From: Saprospiraceae bacterium
Lineage (GTDB): Bacteria > Bacteroidota > Bacteroidia > Chitinophagales > Saprospiraceae
Length of the DNA stretch: 64,000 bases
NCBI GenBank assembly: GCA_025056735.1
Contig: JANWVR010000057.1
Span: 1 to 64,000 of the forward strand
Direction of reading: 5' to 3'
The notes beneath the pieces were generated by a model that saw nothing but the letters and a program-made list of their open reading frames with translations, had not been told where the DNA came from and did no database searches. This document shows positions 41,712 to 50,455 of the stretch, in pieces; position 1 is the first letter of the stretch; each line of letters starts with the position of its first letter. The translations under genes were made by a program, and so were the position numbers.

Positions 41712-44537
41712 TCAGGCCTCTTTCTTCAAGCCGGTATAGGGTACGGCCTGTCGCCCGATATATTCACCCAGCATGCGGTAGGCCTCAAACTGGCGCTCGT
41801 CGAAGTACTGGTCGGCCGTGCTCTCGTGTGGAAACGACGGATTAGTCCGCGCGTAGTTGCGCACATATACCGGCAACACCTCGCCATCAGGGGATTGCAC
41901 CAACGACGACTTCAGGTAAATCAACCGCCCTTCCATAGGCGCGCTATCCCGGGCGGCGGGGTATTTGATTTTGCCCACTACCACACAGGAAGAAGAACGC
42001 GCGCCCGCCTCGGATTTTTCCGGCGTTAGCGGGTTGAGGTCAATCTCAATATCGGTGTTATAGATGGATTGCGCCAATCGCAGCGCCTGGCTGAAGGAAG
42101 CGAAAGAGAACTTGGCATCCTCTTCAAAATCCGCCACGACAATGGTGCGGCAGCGGCGTTGGATGAGCGGAATAAGGCCCAGGTTATCGCCTGTGTGCCC
42201 GCCGTCCGATACATAGACGCGGCGCGTTTTGGCTCCCAGTGCGCCCGTCATTTCACGCAGCAGGTAGAAGAGCCAAAACGGATAGCGCCGCATCAGCCGC
42301 GAGAGGCGCTCGCGCAGGGTGCGCTTCACAGGTATTCCCCTCCGCTCCAACTCCTCTTCGGTATTCTCTTTATGCAGATACCACGGGTTGTCAATCCAGT
42401 AGCCAGTGCGCAGATTAAGCAACGTGAGGTAAAAGTTGGAGGCAGCAAAGCTCATGTAGCCCATGCCGCCAGCCACGGCCGCTGCTGAAATCGTCATGGC
42501 GGTATTCAACTTCATGCCGCCGCCCCGATACTTATGGGTGCGGTAATAGCCCGTTGTGCGCGAGCCAATAAAGTACTTAGAAAAAATGAAATGATCGCTC
42601 TTCTGCGTCTTTTGCGCCAAGTCTTCCGTGCCTTGCAGGTTGAGGGCGGCCACAATAATGTGGTATGGCCCTTTGCCGTTGCCGTCGCCTAAGCTGGCCA
42701 GACGCAGGTTTTCGTGGTTACGCAGCGTTACGTCGAAGAGGCCTTTTGGATGCACCTTTTGAGTCTTATCCCTTTGGACGGACTCCGCCCCGCGCTGCAC
42801 GCGCCCATCAGTACGCAGAAACGCCTCCGTCAGACGGTCGCGGTAGAAATAGTGCAGCGAAATGTCGTTTGAGTTGGCCGCGAAGCCCAAAAGCGTCAGC
42901 AGCCCGCCAAAACCCAGCAACATCCAAAAGGCCACCCAAAAGCGATCGGAGGCCTCCTTCACCCACATCTCTTCCAGCTGGAAAAGCACCGTCGAAACCC
43001 AGGCCAATGCTAACCCTATCAGCAAGAATATGGACAGAGTGAGCAAAGGCTTTTTTATGGCCTCAAGTAGCCTTTCCCACAAACTGCCGACACCGCTCTT
43101 GCCCGCCAGCGTTTGCGCTGTGAAATAATATGCCGTGGCCACAGGCACAAACGAGAACAACAGGCGCACCAGCAAACCATGCTTGCCGAAAAGTAAAATG
43201 ATTCCTAATGGAAACAACAAAGCCATCACCAGGCCCAAAAAGGCCGCTCCCTGAATACCCGTGTAGAATGAACGATAAAGCCGACCCGCCACTTTCTCTG
43301 AAGCATTGTTGACGAAAAAGAGGGACGTTGCCACCACAGCAACAAACAGCAGCCCCCCGGCAAAAGCCGAGGGTAAAGCCATCATCACAAAATAGCCGCG
43401 CTCTTCCACGTTTAAGTAACCCATCAACGACAGCCCGATGGTCGTCGCATAGGCCAGAATTGGCCCTGCCAGATAGGCTACCGCCAGAAAGCGCTGCTCA
43501 AACTTGCCGGCTACGTATCGAAACACGTTCAGCCCGCCCGGCCTATCGTAGTATTCGTCCGTTTCAGGTTTTTTGTATTGCGCTTCAACGCTTTCCATCT
43601 GAGCTACCCGAACGGGGATCCGACGCGAGAGGACTACTGCCACCCATGCCGTTAGGCCGCCCAGCACGAAGAAAAGCAGCACCAATGGCCAATGCACGTT
43701 CATCGCGTGCCATACTAAGTACAACTGCGGCCAAAAATACCAGGAAAACCAACGCGACATCCGCTCGCCCACCGACAACTTCTCCAACAACTGGTCAGAA
43801 GTCCAGTAATCGGGTGGAATGGGTGCTCCCGCATGGTGTTTATTGTAAAAATCAACAGGGTTCTGGAGCTCCTCTACAAGGCGCCCCTCCGACATGGCGG
43901 CAAACAACACATGATGCACCAAAACCACCACCGACAACAGCAACAGGAAAAGCGTCAGGTGGATCAACAAACCCGAAACCACAGCTCCCACTGCCCGGCT
44001 GACATCCCAACCCAAAAAGCCGCGCCGGGGCGTCAGATACTCTCCATACCGACGCAAATGCAACAGCTGGTGCTTGGGCGTCAGCTTCGTTTTCTCCAGA
44101 GGCGCGTATTCATAGTCTATCTTGGGCGAGAGGGGGCAATCGTCCAGGCTCAGGCCAGCGTCCTCCGCTTTGTAACGCTCGTTCGGGTTAGGAGCAGGGC
44201 TATACTTCTCTACATTATTCGGCTCGCGGCTTAGCAACGACGAGAGGCAGCAGCCGATATATCCGCCGCCCGACACCGTGCTCAGGTAGTCGAACTGCTT
44301 CAAAATATCGGCCTCGATGAAAGCCTGAAAAAGGCCAAAGCCCAGCGTGGCCGCCCGAACGCCGCCGCCCGAAATGGACAGCCCAACGAGGTTGTCCTCC
44401 GTGGGCGGCTCCAGCCCGTTCTTCTGGCGCCGCTCGTTCAAATAGCGCTCGCGCTCAACCGCTACGATGTGGTGCGTGCGCTCGACGTAGTCAGGTGGAT
44501 TGTGCGGGTCAAAGGATGGAGGTGTTGGCGTTGACAT
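41712..44537 (-). CDS. large membrane patatin-like phospholipase
   Basis: This 941-residue protein has a patatin domain split by a membrane region. Near the N-terminus are the oxyanion-hole motif LSISGGGVRAATLGFG (about 52-68) and the nucleophile region LSTVSGGGYIGCC; the catalytic Asp appears far downstream in YVSDGGHTGDNLG. Between them (about 175-560) are eight or so hydrophobic helices and charged loops. Patatins hydrolyse acyl lipids. Having the Ser and Asp on either side of a multi-spanning domain is unusual for the family. It lies 70 bases behind the hydroxylase gene. Confidence 0.82.
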   Translation of the reverse strand: MSTPTPPSFDPHNPPDYVERTHHIVAVERERYLNERRQKNGLEPPTEDNLVGLSISGGGVRAATLGFGLFQAFIEADILKQFDYLSTVSGGGYIGCCLSSLLSREPNNVEKYSPAPNPNERYKAEDAGLSLDDCPLSPKIDYEYAPLEKTKLTPKHQLLHLRRYGEYLTPRRGFLGWDVSRAVGAVVSGLLIHLTLFLLLLSVVVLVHHVLFAAMSEGRLVEELQNPVDFYNKHHAGAPIPPDYWTSDQLLEKLSVGERMSRWFSWYFWPQLYLVWHAMNVHWPLVLLFFVLGGLTAWVAVVLSRRIPVRVAQMESVEAQYKKPETDEYYDRPGGLNVFRYVAGKFEQRFLAVAYLAGPILAYATTIGLSLMGYLNVEERGYFVMMALPSAFAGGLLFVAVVATSLFFVNNASEKVAGRLYRSFYTGIQGAAFLGLVMALLFPLGIILLFGKHGLLVRLLFSFVPVATAYYFTAQTLAGKSGVGSLWERLLEAIKKPLLTLSIFLLIGLALAWVSTVLFQLEEMWVKEASDRFWVAFWMLLGFGGLLTLLGFAANSNDISLHYFYRDRLTEAFLRTDGRVQRGAESVQRDKTQKVHPKGLFDVTLRNHENLRLASLGDGNGKGPYHIIVAALNLQGTEDLAQKTQKSDHFIFSKYFIGSRTTGYYRTHKYRGGGMKLNTAMTISAAAVAGGMGYMSFAASNFYLTLLNLRTGYWIDNPWYLHKENTEEELERRGIPVKRTLRERLSRLMRRYPFWLFYLLREMTGALGAKTRRVYVSDGGHTGDNLGLIPLIQRRCRTIVVADFEEDAKFSFASFSQALRLAQSIYNTDIEIDLNPLTPEKSEAGARSSSCVVVGKIKYPAARDSAPMEGRLIYLKSSLVQSPDGEVLPVYVRNYARTNPSFPHESTADQYFDERQFEAYRMLGEYIGRQAVPYTGLKKEA

Positions 44538-44607
44538 AACACAAGAACAGGGTCAGGTGTGAAACAAAGAGAACATGAGAGCACCCGCCCGCCACCTTCT
44601 CAACGCC

Positions 44608-45297
44608 TTAAAGATATTTCTCAGCGTCTTCGACTACTACGCGAATGGATGCGCGCTTGTGCCGGTTGGGTACTGTGCCGAACACGTAGTCCCACAACGG
44701 CGAAGATACGCCAAACATGACATCCTCTTCACTGTAGTGGTGAATAGCGTGGTTAATCCACAAAACTCGAAGCGCGTTCTTAGGCATTTTGAAAATATGC
44801 ACCGAATAGTGCACCACTAAGTAAAGCGCGTACCCTACCATAAAACCCGCTAAGAACGAAAAGGCGTACTGACCCAGAGTCAGCCGAAACAACCCCAGCA
44901 ACACGGTGCCAATCACAACGCTCAGCACCGGCGGCATGGCCAAACGGCTCTTATCCTTAGGATAGGCGTGATGCACGCCGTGCATCGTCCATTGGAATTT
45001 ACGCCGCCTTTCGGTCGTCGGCTCAATGTGATACACATAGCGATGGACTAAGTACTCCACCAGCGTAAAGAACAGCATTCCTCCTAAGAAAAGGCCCATT
45101 ATCTGGATGTTGCTCAGCGCTGTGGCCGCTTTCGTCCACCAGATAAGCCCAGCAGCATACAGTAAAAACAACGACACCGGCACGGCAATATGCGTGCGTG
45201 TCAGGCTGTCTAAGAACCTGTTGTTGAACAGCCGAACCGAAACGTTCTCGTTGGAAACAAACGGCTTTTGTTTCGCACTATTCATAGCAAAAGGCAA
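44608..45297 (-). CDS. fatty acid hydroxylase/sterol desaturase superfamily protein
   Basis: This 229-residue membrane di-iron enzyme has the histidine clusters EYLVHRYVYH, HGVHHAYPKD, and NHAIHHYSEED, with four membrane helices between. Bacterial members hydroxylate fatty acids, sphingolipids or carotenoid-like lipids. The Pro-Lys-Asp after the second cluster and the size match yeast Scs7-like fatty acid 2-hydroxylase cores (inference). It precedes the patatin gene in the same direction, so both may act on membrane lipids. A second ATG at 45285 is possible. Confidence 0.87.
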   Translation of the reverse strand: MPFAMNSAKQKPFVSNENVSVRLFNNRFLDSLTRTHIAVPVSLFLLYAAGLIWWTKAATALSNIQIMGLFLGGMLFFTLVEYLVHRYVYHIEPTTERRRKFQWTMHGVHHAYPKDKSRLAMPPVLSVVIGTVLLGLFRLTLGQYAFSFLAGFMVGYALYLVVHYSVHIFKMPKNALRVLWINHAIHHYSEEDVMFGVSSPLWDYVFGTVPNRHKRASIRVVVEDAEKYL

Positions 45298-45337
45298 ATG
45301 CGCTCGTCGGGCGACCTTGGTTTTTAAAAAAGCGGGC

Positions 45338-45345
45338 CAAAATTA
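45338..45345 (-). promoter_or_regulatory. -7 promoter box (TAATTTTG) of the hydroxylase gene
   Basis: An exact TAnnTTTG match on the minus strand, about 40 bases from the start. Confidence 0.5.
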
Positions 45346-45440
45346 GCGCGTCTTACGGAAAAGCACTCTTTGTTTTTAGCAGATTGTGTTTTCTTCGAAG
45401 AAAATACACCTAAATCGTGTCATGTACTGGGAAAGGTTAT

Positions 45441-45448
45441 TACATTTG
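45441..45448 (+). promoter_or_regulatory. -7 promoter box (TACATTTG) of the Gly-rich protein gene
   Basis: An exact TAnnTTTG match, giving a leader of about 55 bases to the ATG at 45509. Confidence 0.5.
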
Positions 45449-45508
45449 CATCAAGCCGGGAGATAAAATACCTTTATCCTATTCACTACAAAACAAAACG
45501 CATCACAC

Positions 45509-45874
45509 ATGAACACCACATTGACTTCTTCCGCGATAACCCTGATAGCCGGCTTCCTTGTGAACAAGTTTTTACCGGCAGGTTCGGCCACTTGGGCGCT
45601 GCCGCTCATTAGTGCGATTGCTGGCGTTGTGCTCAAGCAAAACCCGAAGATGGGCGCTGCCTCTGGCGCTTTGGGTGGCGGCGTATTGGGTATTCTGACC
45701 AGCCTGCTGGGTGGAGCAGCCGGTCCCAGCTTAGGCGGTATATTGGGTGGCGCTCTCGGCGAGGGCGGAGCGGGTGATCTGATTGGTTCGCTGCTGGGTG
45801 GCGGCGTCTTGGGCGGCGCTGGCGGCGGCGTTGGCGGCTTTGTGCAGGGCTTGCTCAATAAGGCTAAAGCATAA
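45509..45874 (+). CDS. small glycine-rich hydrophobic protein
   Basis: This 121-residue protein is almost entirely Gly, Ala, Leu and Val, with two or three possible membrane or glycine-zipper helices (LISAIAGVVLKQ, then repeated LLGGG and GGxLG motifs) and a short basic end NKAKA. No family is recognised with confidence. A strong terminator follows and a promoter precedes it, so it is a well-expressed single gene by layout. A membrane or pore-like role is only a guess. Confidence 0.7.
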   Translation: MNTTLTSSAITLIAGFLVNKFLPAGSATWALPLISAIAGVVLKQNPKMGAASGALGGGVLGILTSLLGGAAGPSLGGILGGALGEGGAGDLIGSLLGGGVLGGAGGGVGGFVQGLLNKAKA

Positions 45875-45903
45875 GAACAAACGTTCGTTTCGTCCCCTAT
45901 TTT

Positions 45904-45938
45904 CCCCTGCCAGTACCCGGCGCTGGCGGGGGATTTTT
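45904..45938 (+). terminator. rho-independent terminator after the Gly-rich protein gene
   Basis: CCCCTGCCAG pairs with CTGGCGGGGG (one wobble), followed by GA and T5. Confidence 0.85.
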
Positions 45939-45945
45939 GTCTGCT

Positions 45946-45953
45946 TACCTTTG
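45946..45953 (+). promoter_or_regulatory. -7 promoter box (TACCTTTG) abutting the lipoprotein start
   Basis: An exact TAnnTTTG match ending five bases before the ATG at 45959, so transcription should start at or next to the start codon. Confidence 0.6.
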
Positions 45954-45958
45954 CCCGC

Positions 45959-46315
45959 ATGCAAAAAAAGGCGCTCCTATCGGTAAGCATAGTGCTGGCG
46001 GCGTTGTGGGCTGCATGCCAACGCCCAGTGCCGTCGAGCCGCTTCTCTGCTCTCGCCGAGGCTTACTGTGAGTGCACGGCTACGCTGGTGCAGCTCAACC
46101 GGGCAACGGATACTTTAGACCATAAACATCTACCGCAACACTTCCGCCAAATCGAAACAGCCTACCGGCAAGCGCGCGATTGCATGGCCGCCGCCATTGG
46201 GCAATACGGCCTGTTGCAAACCGCCGAACTGGATAGCCTGACGCTGCTGCTCCAACAGCGCTGCCCCGGCGTAGCACATCAGCGCGATCTACTCGAAGAA
46301 TTGCTGAGCAAATAA
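45959..46315 (+). CDS. small putative lipoprotein
   Basis: This 118-residue protein has a signal peptide ending LWAAC, a reasonable lipobox, followed by a helical domain with cysteines in EAYCECTATL, RDCMAAA and QRCPG. No family is recognised; the spaced cysteines suggest disulfides outside the cytoplasm. The upstream -7 box directly abuts the start, implying a leaderless mRNA. It precedes the FolB fusion gene by 33 bases and may be co-transcribed. Confidence 0.7.
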   Translation: MQKKALLSVSIVLAALWAACQRPVPSSRFSALAEAYCECTATLVQLNRATDTLDHKHLPQHFRQIETAYRQARDCMAAAIGQYGLLQTAELDSLTLLLQQRCPGVAHQRDLLEELLSK

Positions 46316-46348
46316 CCACCGTTCAACCACTACCACAGCCCACTCCCT

Positions 46349-46864
46349 ATGGCCTACATCGCCATCGAAGGTATGCGCTTCCACGCCTACCACGGTGTTC
46401 ACGAAGAAGAGCGCCGCACCGGTGCCGACTACTTAGTGGATGTGTACGTCCAGGTAGATATTGCCGAAGCTGCCAAAGAAGACAATATTGAAAAGACGGT
46501 TAATTACGAAACCATCTATCGGTTGTGCCAGATGGAAATGAGTCAGCCGCGCAAACTTTTGGAAACGGTGGTCTCCTCCATCGTGGAGCGCATGAAAAAG
46601 CAGTTCGACAAAATGATTGCTCTGAAAGTGTGCGTCCGCAAACTCAGTCCGCCTTTAGGAGGCCAGGTAGCTTGCGTTTACGTGCAGGAGGAAGTCGGCT
46701 TCATAGCTGAGTGCCCGCGCTGCAGGAAGCAATTCATTAATTACTCCCCTAAAGATTGCTGGGAGCGCTTCCCCAACCTGCATCCCGCCACGAAAGAAAC
46801 CCTGCTGCGCCAATTTGGCGGCAAATGCCTATGCGACAAATGCCTCCAGTTCTACGCTGGCTAA
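46349..46864 (+). CDS. folB: dihydroneopterin aldolase (FolB) fused to a C-terminal zinc-ribbon-like domain
   Basis: Residues 1-118 are FolB, the folate enzyme that cleaves dihydroneopterin: MAYIAIEGMRFHAYHGVHEEER, VNYETIY with the active-site Tyr, and VRKLSPPLGG with the catalytic Lys98. Usual FolB proteins end near 120. Here 50 more residues follow with cysteines at 122, 125, 137, 160, 162 and 165, a CPRC then CLCDKC pattern typical of zinc binding. The function of the tail is unknown. The TAA stop overlaps the TAG of the convergent mtaB gene within a CTAA. Confidence 0.88.
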   Translation: MAYIAIEGMRFHAYHGVHEEERRTGADYLVDVYVQVDIAEAAKEDNIEKTVNYETIYRLCQMEMSQPRKLLETVVSSIVERMKKQFDKMIALKVCVRKLSPPLGGQVACVYVQEEVGFIAECPRCRKQFINYSPKDCWERFPNLHPATKETLLRQFGGKCLCDKCLQFYAG

Positions 46865-48198
46865 AGTGTTGCCGCGGCTCGAACGGCTTCGCCATCAGGC
46901 GTCAGCGCCTGTAAAAACACTTCTTGCAGCGCATTGACAGCGCCGGCTTCCGCAGGAATCTCTACCCGAACATAATTGTCGGTAAAACCGCCCAAAAACG
47001 CAGGGTCTTTGTGGGTCTCGAGCAAAACAGAGCGCACCGTACCTACGTATTGCTGATAAAAATGCCGGCGTTTCATCTCCGAAAGCCCGCGCAGCGCCTG
47101 ATTGCGGCGGCGGCGTTCCTCCATAGGCACAGCGCCAGGCATGACAGCCGCCGGCGTATTGGGCCGTTCAGAGTAAGTGAACACATGCAGATAGGAAACA
47201 TCCAACTGCTGGAGGAAGCGATAGGTTTCTAAAAAATCCGCCTCCGTCTCGCCCGGAAAGCCCACGATAACGTCGCAGCCAATGCAAGCGTGCGGCATGT
47301 GGCGCCGAATGGACTCCACGCGCGCGGCGTACAGGTCGCGCCGATAGCGGCGGCGCATATCGCGCAGTTGTTTGTCGTTGCCCGATTGCAGCGGCACGTG
47401 GAAATGCGGCATAAAACGCCGGCTTTGCGCCACAAAGGCGATGATTTCATCCGTGAGCAAATTCGGCTCTATGCTGCTGATGCGAATGCGCGGCACATTT
47501 ACTGCGTCGTCTAAGGCGCGAATGAGATCAATAAAAAGCGCTTCTTTTTTCGGGCGCTCGCCCTCAATGACTGCTGTCCCGTTGCCAAAATCGCCCAGAT
47601 TGACGCCAGTGAGCACGATCTCGCGCACCCCCTGTTCCGCCAGACGCTGTGCGTTGGCCACAGCGTTCTCCACTGTGTCGGATCGGCTCGCGCCACGCGC
47701 CTGCGGGATGGTGCAAAACGAGCACTTGTAATCGCAACCATCCTGTACCTTCAAAAAAGAGCGCGTGCGGTCGCCAAAGGAAAAGGCCGCATGAAACGTA
47801 TTCACTTCGCGCACTTCCCCGGCTCGCACCATGCCTTTACCCTGAGCCTTCGTTAGGTCGTCCACATAGTCCAGAATCCGAAACTTCTCTCCAGCGCCCA
47901 GCACCAAGTCCACTCCCGGAATGTCTGCAATCTCCTGGGGCTTCAACTGCGCGTAACAGCCTGTAACCACCACAAAAGCGTCGGGCCGACGGCGCAGCGC
48001 CTGGCGCACGACCTTCCTGCACTCGCGATCGGCTTGCTCCGTCACCGAGCAGGTGTTGATAACATAAACGTCGGCCTCCTCCTCGAAGCGCACAGGCAGG
48101 TAGCCCTGCTGCTCGAACAGACGCGCCAGCGCCGAAGTCTCCGAAAAATTCAACTTACAGCCCAGCGTATGAAAGGCAACTGTGCGTGGCGTGGCCAT
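46861..48198 (-). CDS. mtaB: tRNA t6A37 methylthiotransferase
   Basis: MtaB is a radical SAM enzyme that adds a methylthio group to t6A at position 37 of certain tRNAs. The 445-residue protein has the N-terminal UPF0004 domain with FHTLGCKLNFSE (Cys14) and INTCSVTEQADRE, then the radical SAM site CDYKCSFCTIPQARG (near 152-166) and a C-terminal TRAM-like region. The start at 48198 (MATPRTVAFH) is set by the promoter box at 48221; an extension to 48240 would read through it. Confidence 0.93.
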   Translation of the reverse strand: MATPRTVAFHTLGCKLNFSETSALARLFEQQGYLPVRFEEEADVYVINTCSVTEQADRECRKVVRQALRRRPDAFVVVTGCYAQLKPQEIADIPGVDLVLGAGEKFRILDYVDDLTKAQGKGMVRAGEVREVNTFHAAFSFGDRTRSFLKVQDGCDYKCSFCTIPQARGASRSDTVENAVANAQRLAEQGVREIVLTGVNLGDFGNGTAVIEGERPKKEALFIDLIRALDDAVNVPRIRISSIEPNLLTDEIIAFVAQSRRFMPHFHVPLQSGNDKQLRDMRRRYRRDLYAARVESIRRHMPHACIGCDVIVGFPGETEADFLETYRFLQQLDVSYLHVFTYSERPNTPAAVMPGAVPMEERRRRNQALRGLSEMKRRHFYQQYVGTVRSVLLETHKDPAFLGGFTDNYVRVEIPAEAGAVNALQEVFLQALTPDGEAVRAAATL

Positions 48199-48220
48199 GG
48201 CATTAACTCGAAAAAGCGCG

Positions 48221-48228
48221 CAAAGGTA
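48221..48228 (-). promoter_or_regulatory. -7 promoter box (TACCTTTG) of mtaB
   Basis: An exact TAnnTTTG match on the minus strand, leaving a leader of about 17 bases. Confidence 0.55.
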
Positions 48229-48383
48229 CGGCCCTTGCAACTGTCAATACAAACACCCCGACCGTATCCGACAGGCGGCAGAACGCTTCGTCTGCCAAAA
48301 GAACGCATTTATAAAACGAAAAAGTGTCAAAAAGTCAGGTTTTGGGCCGTGGCATATTCATTGATATATCAGAGCGTCAAGCC

Positions 48384-48391
48384 TATTTTTG
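48384..48391 (+). promoter_or_regulatory. -7 promoter box (TATTTTTG) of dnaK
   Basis: An exact TAnnTTTG match, with a TTG near 48361 at a fitting distance for the -33 element. The leader to 48437 is about 40 bases. Confidence 0.55.
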
Positions 48392-48436
48392 GAAACACAA
48401 CTGTATTTAGATAGACTGCTCAAATCTGCTTTTATC

Positions 48437-50323
48437 ATGGGAAAAATTATTGGTATTGACTTAGGAACTACCAACTCCTGCGTAGCCGTCATGATGGGCA
48501 ACACGCCGGAGGTAATCGCAAATGACGAGGGATCGCGCACGACGCCTTCCGTTGTTGCCTTTTTAGATAACGGTGAGCGCAAAATAGGCGCTCCGGCCAA
48601 GCGCCAGGCGATTACCAACCCTAAGCGCACGATCTTCTCCATCAAGCGCTTTATGGGAATGCGTTATAGTGAGCGCACCGATGAAATCGCGCGCGTACCC
48701 TATAAAGTGGTGAAGGGTGAAAACGACACCTGCCGGGTAGAGGTAGATGGCCGCGTTTACACGCCGCAAGAAATTTCGGCCATGATTCTTCAAAAAATGA
48801 AGAAGATTGCCGAAGACTATCTGGGCGAACCCGTAACGGAGGCCGTCATCACCGTGCCGGCTTATTTCAACGACTCCCAACGCCAGGCCACCAAAGAGGC
48901 CGGTGCTATTGCCGGCTTGGAAGTGAAGCGCATCATCAACGAGCCAACAGCCGCCGCGCTCGCTTATGGCTTAGACAAACGCGATAAGGAGATCACGGTG
49001 GCGGTGTACGACCTCGGTGGTGGTACGTTCGATATCTCCATTTTGGAGCTGGGCGGCGGCGTCTTTGAGGTGAAATCTACCAACGGCGATACCCACTTAG
49101 GCGGCGACGATTTCGACCAGGTGATCATCAACTGGTTGGCCGACGAGTTCCAGCGCGAGGAGCGCGTGGACCTGCGCAAAGACCCCATGGCCCTGCAGCG
49201 CCTGCGCGAAGCTGCCGAAAAAGCAAAAATTGAACTCTCGTCGGGCTTGGAGACGGAAATTAACCTGCCCTACATCACCGCCGTTGACGGCGTGCCCAAG
49301 CACTTAGTCAAGAAGCTCTCGCGCGCTCAGTTCGAGAAAATGATTGACCACTTAGTTGAGCGCACTTTAGGCCCTTGCCGGAAGGCGCTTGAGGATGCGG
49401 GTCTGAAGCCCCAAGATATTGACGAAGTGATCTTAGTGGGCGGCTCTACGCGCATCCCGCGCATCCAGGAGGCTGTCGAAAACTTCTTTGGCAAGAAGCC
49501 CAACAAGAGCGTCAACCCCGATGAGGTGGTGGCTGTCGGCGCTGCCATTCAAGGCGGCGTATTGGGCGGCACGGTGTCTGACGTCTTACTGCTCGACGTA
49601 ACCCCGCTGTCCTTAGGCATCGAAACGCTGGGCGGTGTTTATGACGTCATCATCGAAGCCAACAAAACCATCCCCATCAAGCGCTCGAAAATTTACTCGA
49701 CGGCTGCCGACAACCAGCCGCAGGTCGAAATCCACGTCTTGCAGGGCGAACGCCCTATGGCAAAAGACAACCGCTCGGTCGGGCGCTTTATCTTAGACGG
49801 CATTCCGCCGGCGCCGCGCGGCGTCCCGCAAATCGAAGTAACCTTCGATATTGACGCCAACGGTATCCTGTCGGTAACGGCCATGGACAAAGGCACGGGC
49901 AGGAAACAAAACATTCGCATCGAAGCCAGCACCGGCCTGAGTAAGGAGGAAATCGCTCGCATGAAAGCCGAAGCCGAGGCCAACGCCGAAGCCGACCGCA
50001 TCGCTCGCGAACGAGCCGAAAAACTCAATATGGCCGACTCGCTCGTCTTCCAGACCGAAAAACAATTGCGCGAATACGGCGATAAAATTCCGGTTAATCT
50101 GCGCGAAAACATCGAAAAAGCCGTTGCCGACCTTCGCGAGGCGCACAAAGTGCAAGACCTTAACCGCATAGACCAGGCTTCGAAAGCCTTAGAGGAAGCC
50201 TGGGCGGCCGCCAGCCAGGCCATCTACCAGAGCTCGCAAGCCAGCAACGGACAAGGCACTAGCACAGGTACTTCCGCAGATGCCGGCGCCCAGGACGTGG
50301 AATTTGAGGAAGTGAAAAACTAA
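48437..50323 (+). CDS. dnaK: molecular chaperone DnaK (Hsp70)
   Basis: This 628-residue Hsp70 has the nucleotide-binding domain with [31 protein letters not shown] and [14 protein letters not shown], the hydrophobic linker [18 protein letters not shown], the substrate-binding beta domain and a helical lid. The tail ends DVEFEEVKN, close to the family EEVKD-like end. The start at 48437 is the family start; a frame opening at 48389 overlaps the promoter box. grpE and dnaJ are not adjacent. A strong terminator follows. Confidence 0.97.
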   Translation: MGKIIGIDLGTTNSCVAVMMGNTPEVIANDEGSRTTPSVVAFLDNGERKIGAPAKRQAITNPKRTIFSIKRFMGMRYSERTDEIARVPYKVVKGENDTCRVEVDGRVYTPQEISAMILQKMKKIAEDYLGEPVTEAVITVPAYFNDSQRQATKEAGAIAGLEVKRIINEPTAAALAYGLDKRDKEITVAVYDLGGGTFDISILELGGGVFEVKSTNGDTHLGGDDFDQVIINWLADEFQREERVDLRKDPMALQRLREAAEKAKIELSSGLETEINLPYITAVDGVPKHLVKKLSRAQFEKMIDHLVERTLGPCRKALEDAGLKPQDIDEVILVGGSTRIPRIQEAVENFFGKKPNKSVNPDEVVAVGAAIQGGVLGGTVSDVLLLDVTPLSLGIETLGGVYDVIIEANKTIPIKRSKIYSTAADNQPQVEIHVLQGERPMAKDNRSVGRFILDGIPPAPRGVPQIEVTFDIDANGILSVTAMDKGTGRKQNIRIEASTGLSKEEIARMKAEAEANAEADRIARERAEKLNMADSLVFQTEKQLREYGDKIPVNLRENIEKAVADLREAHKVQDLNRIDQASKALEEAWAAASQAIYQSSQASNGQGTSTGTSADAGAQDVEFEEVKN

Positions 50324-50351
50324 ACCCGCCCCCGGGCACGAGCACAGGCAC

Positions 50352-50394
50352 AACGAGCCGCTTCGGAAACAGCCGAAAGCGGCTCGTTCTCTTT
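50352..50394 (+). terminator. rho-independent terminator after dnaK
   Basis: AACGAGCCGCTT pairs with AAGCGGCTCGTT (12 bp), and the loop contains a further CGG/CCG pair; CTCTTT follows. Confidence 0.85.
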
Positions 50395-50455
50395 CTGAAC
50401 GAAAGCCAGACCAAAATGTGCACATTTGCACCAGCGCTACAACCACCCTGCTACC

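Noticed and set aside
49693-50223. Long open frame antisense to dnaK
   Set aside because: It is a shadow of the dnaK reading frame, with low-complexity Ser/Arg/Ala composition and no recognisable domain.
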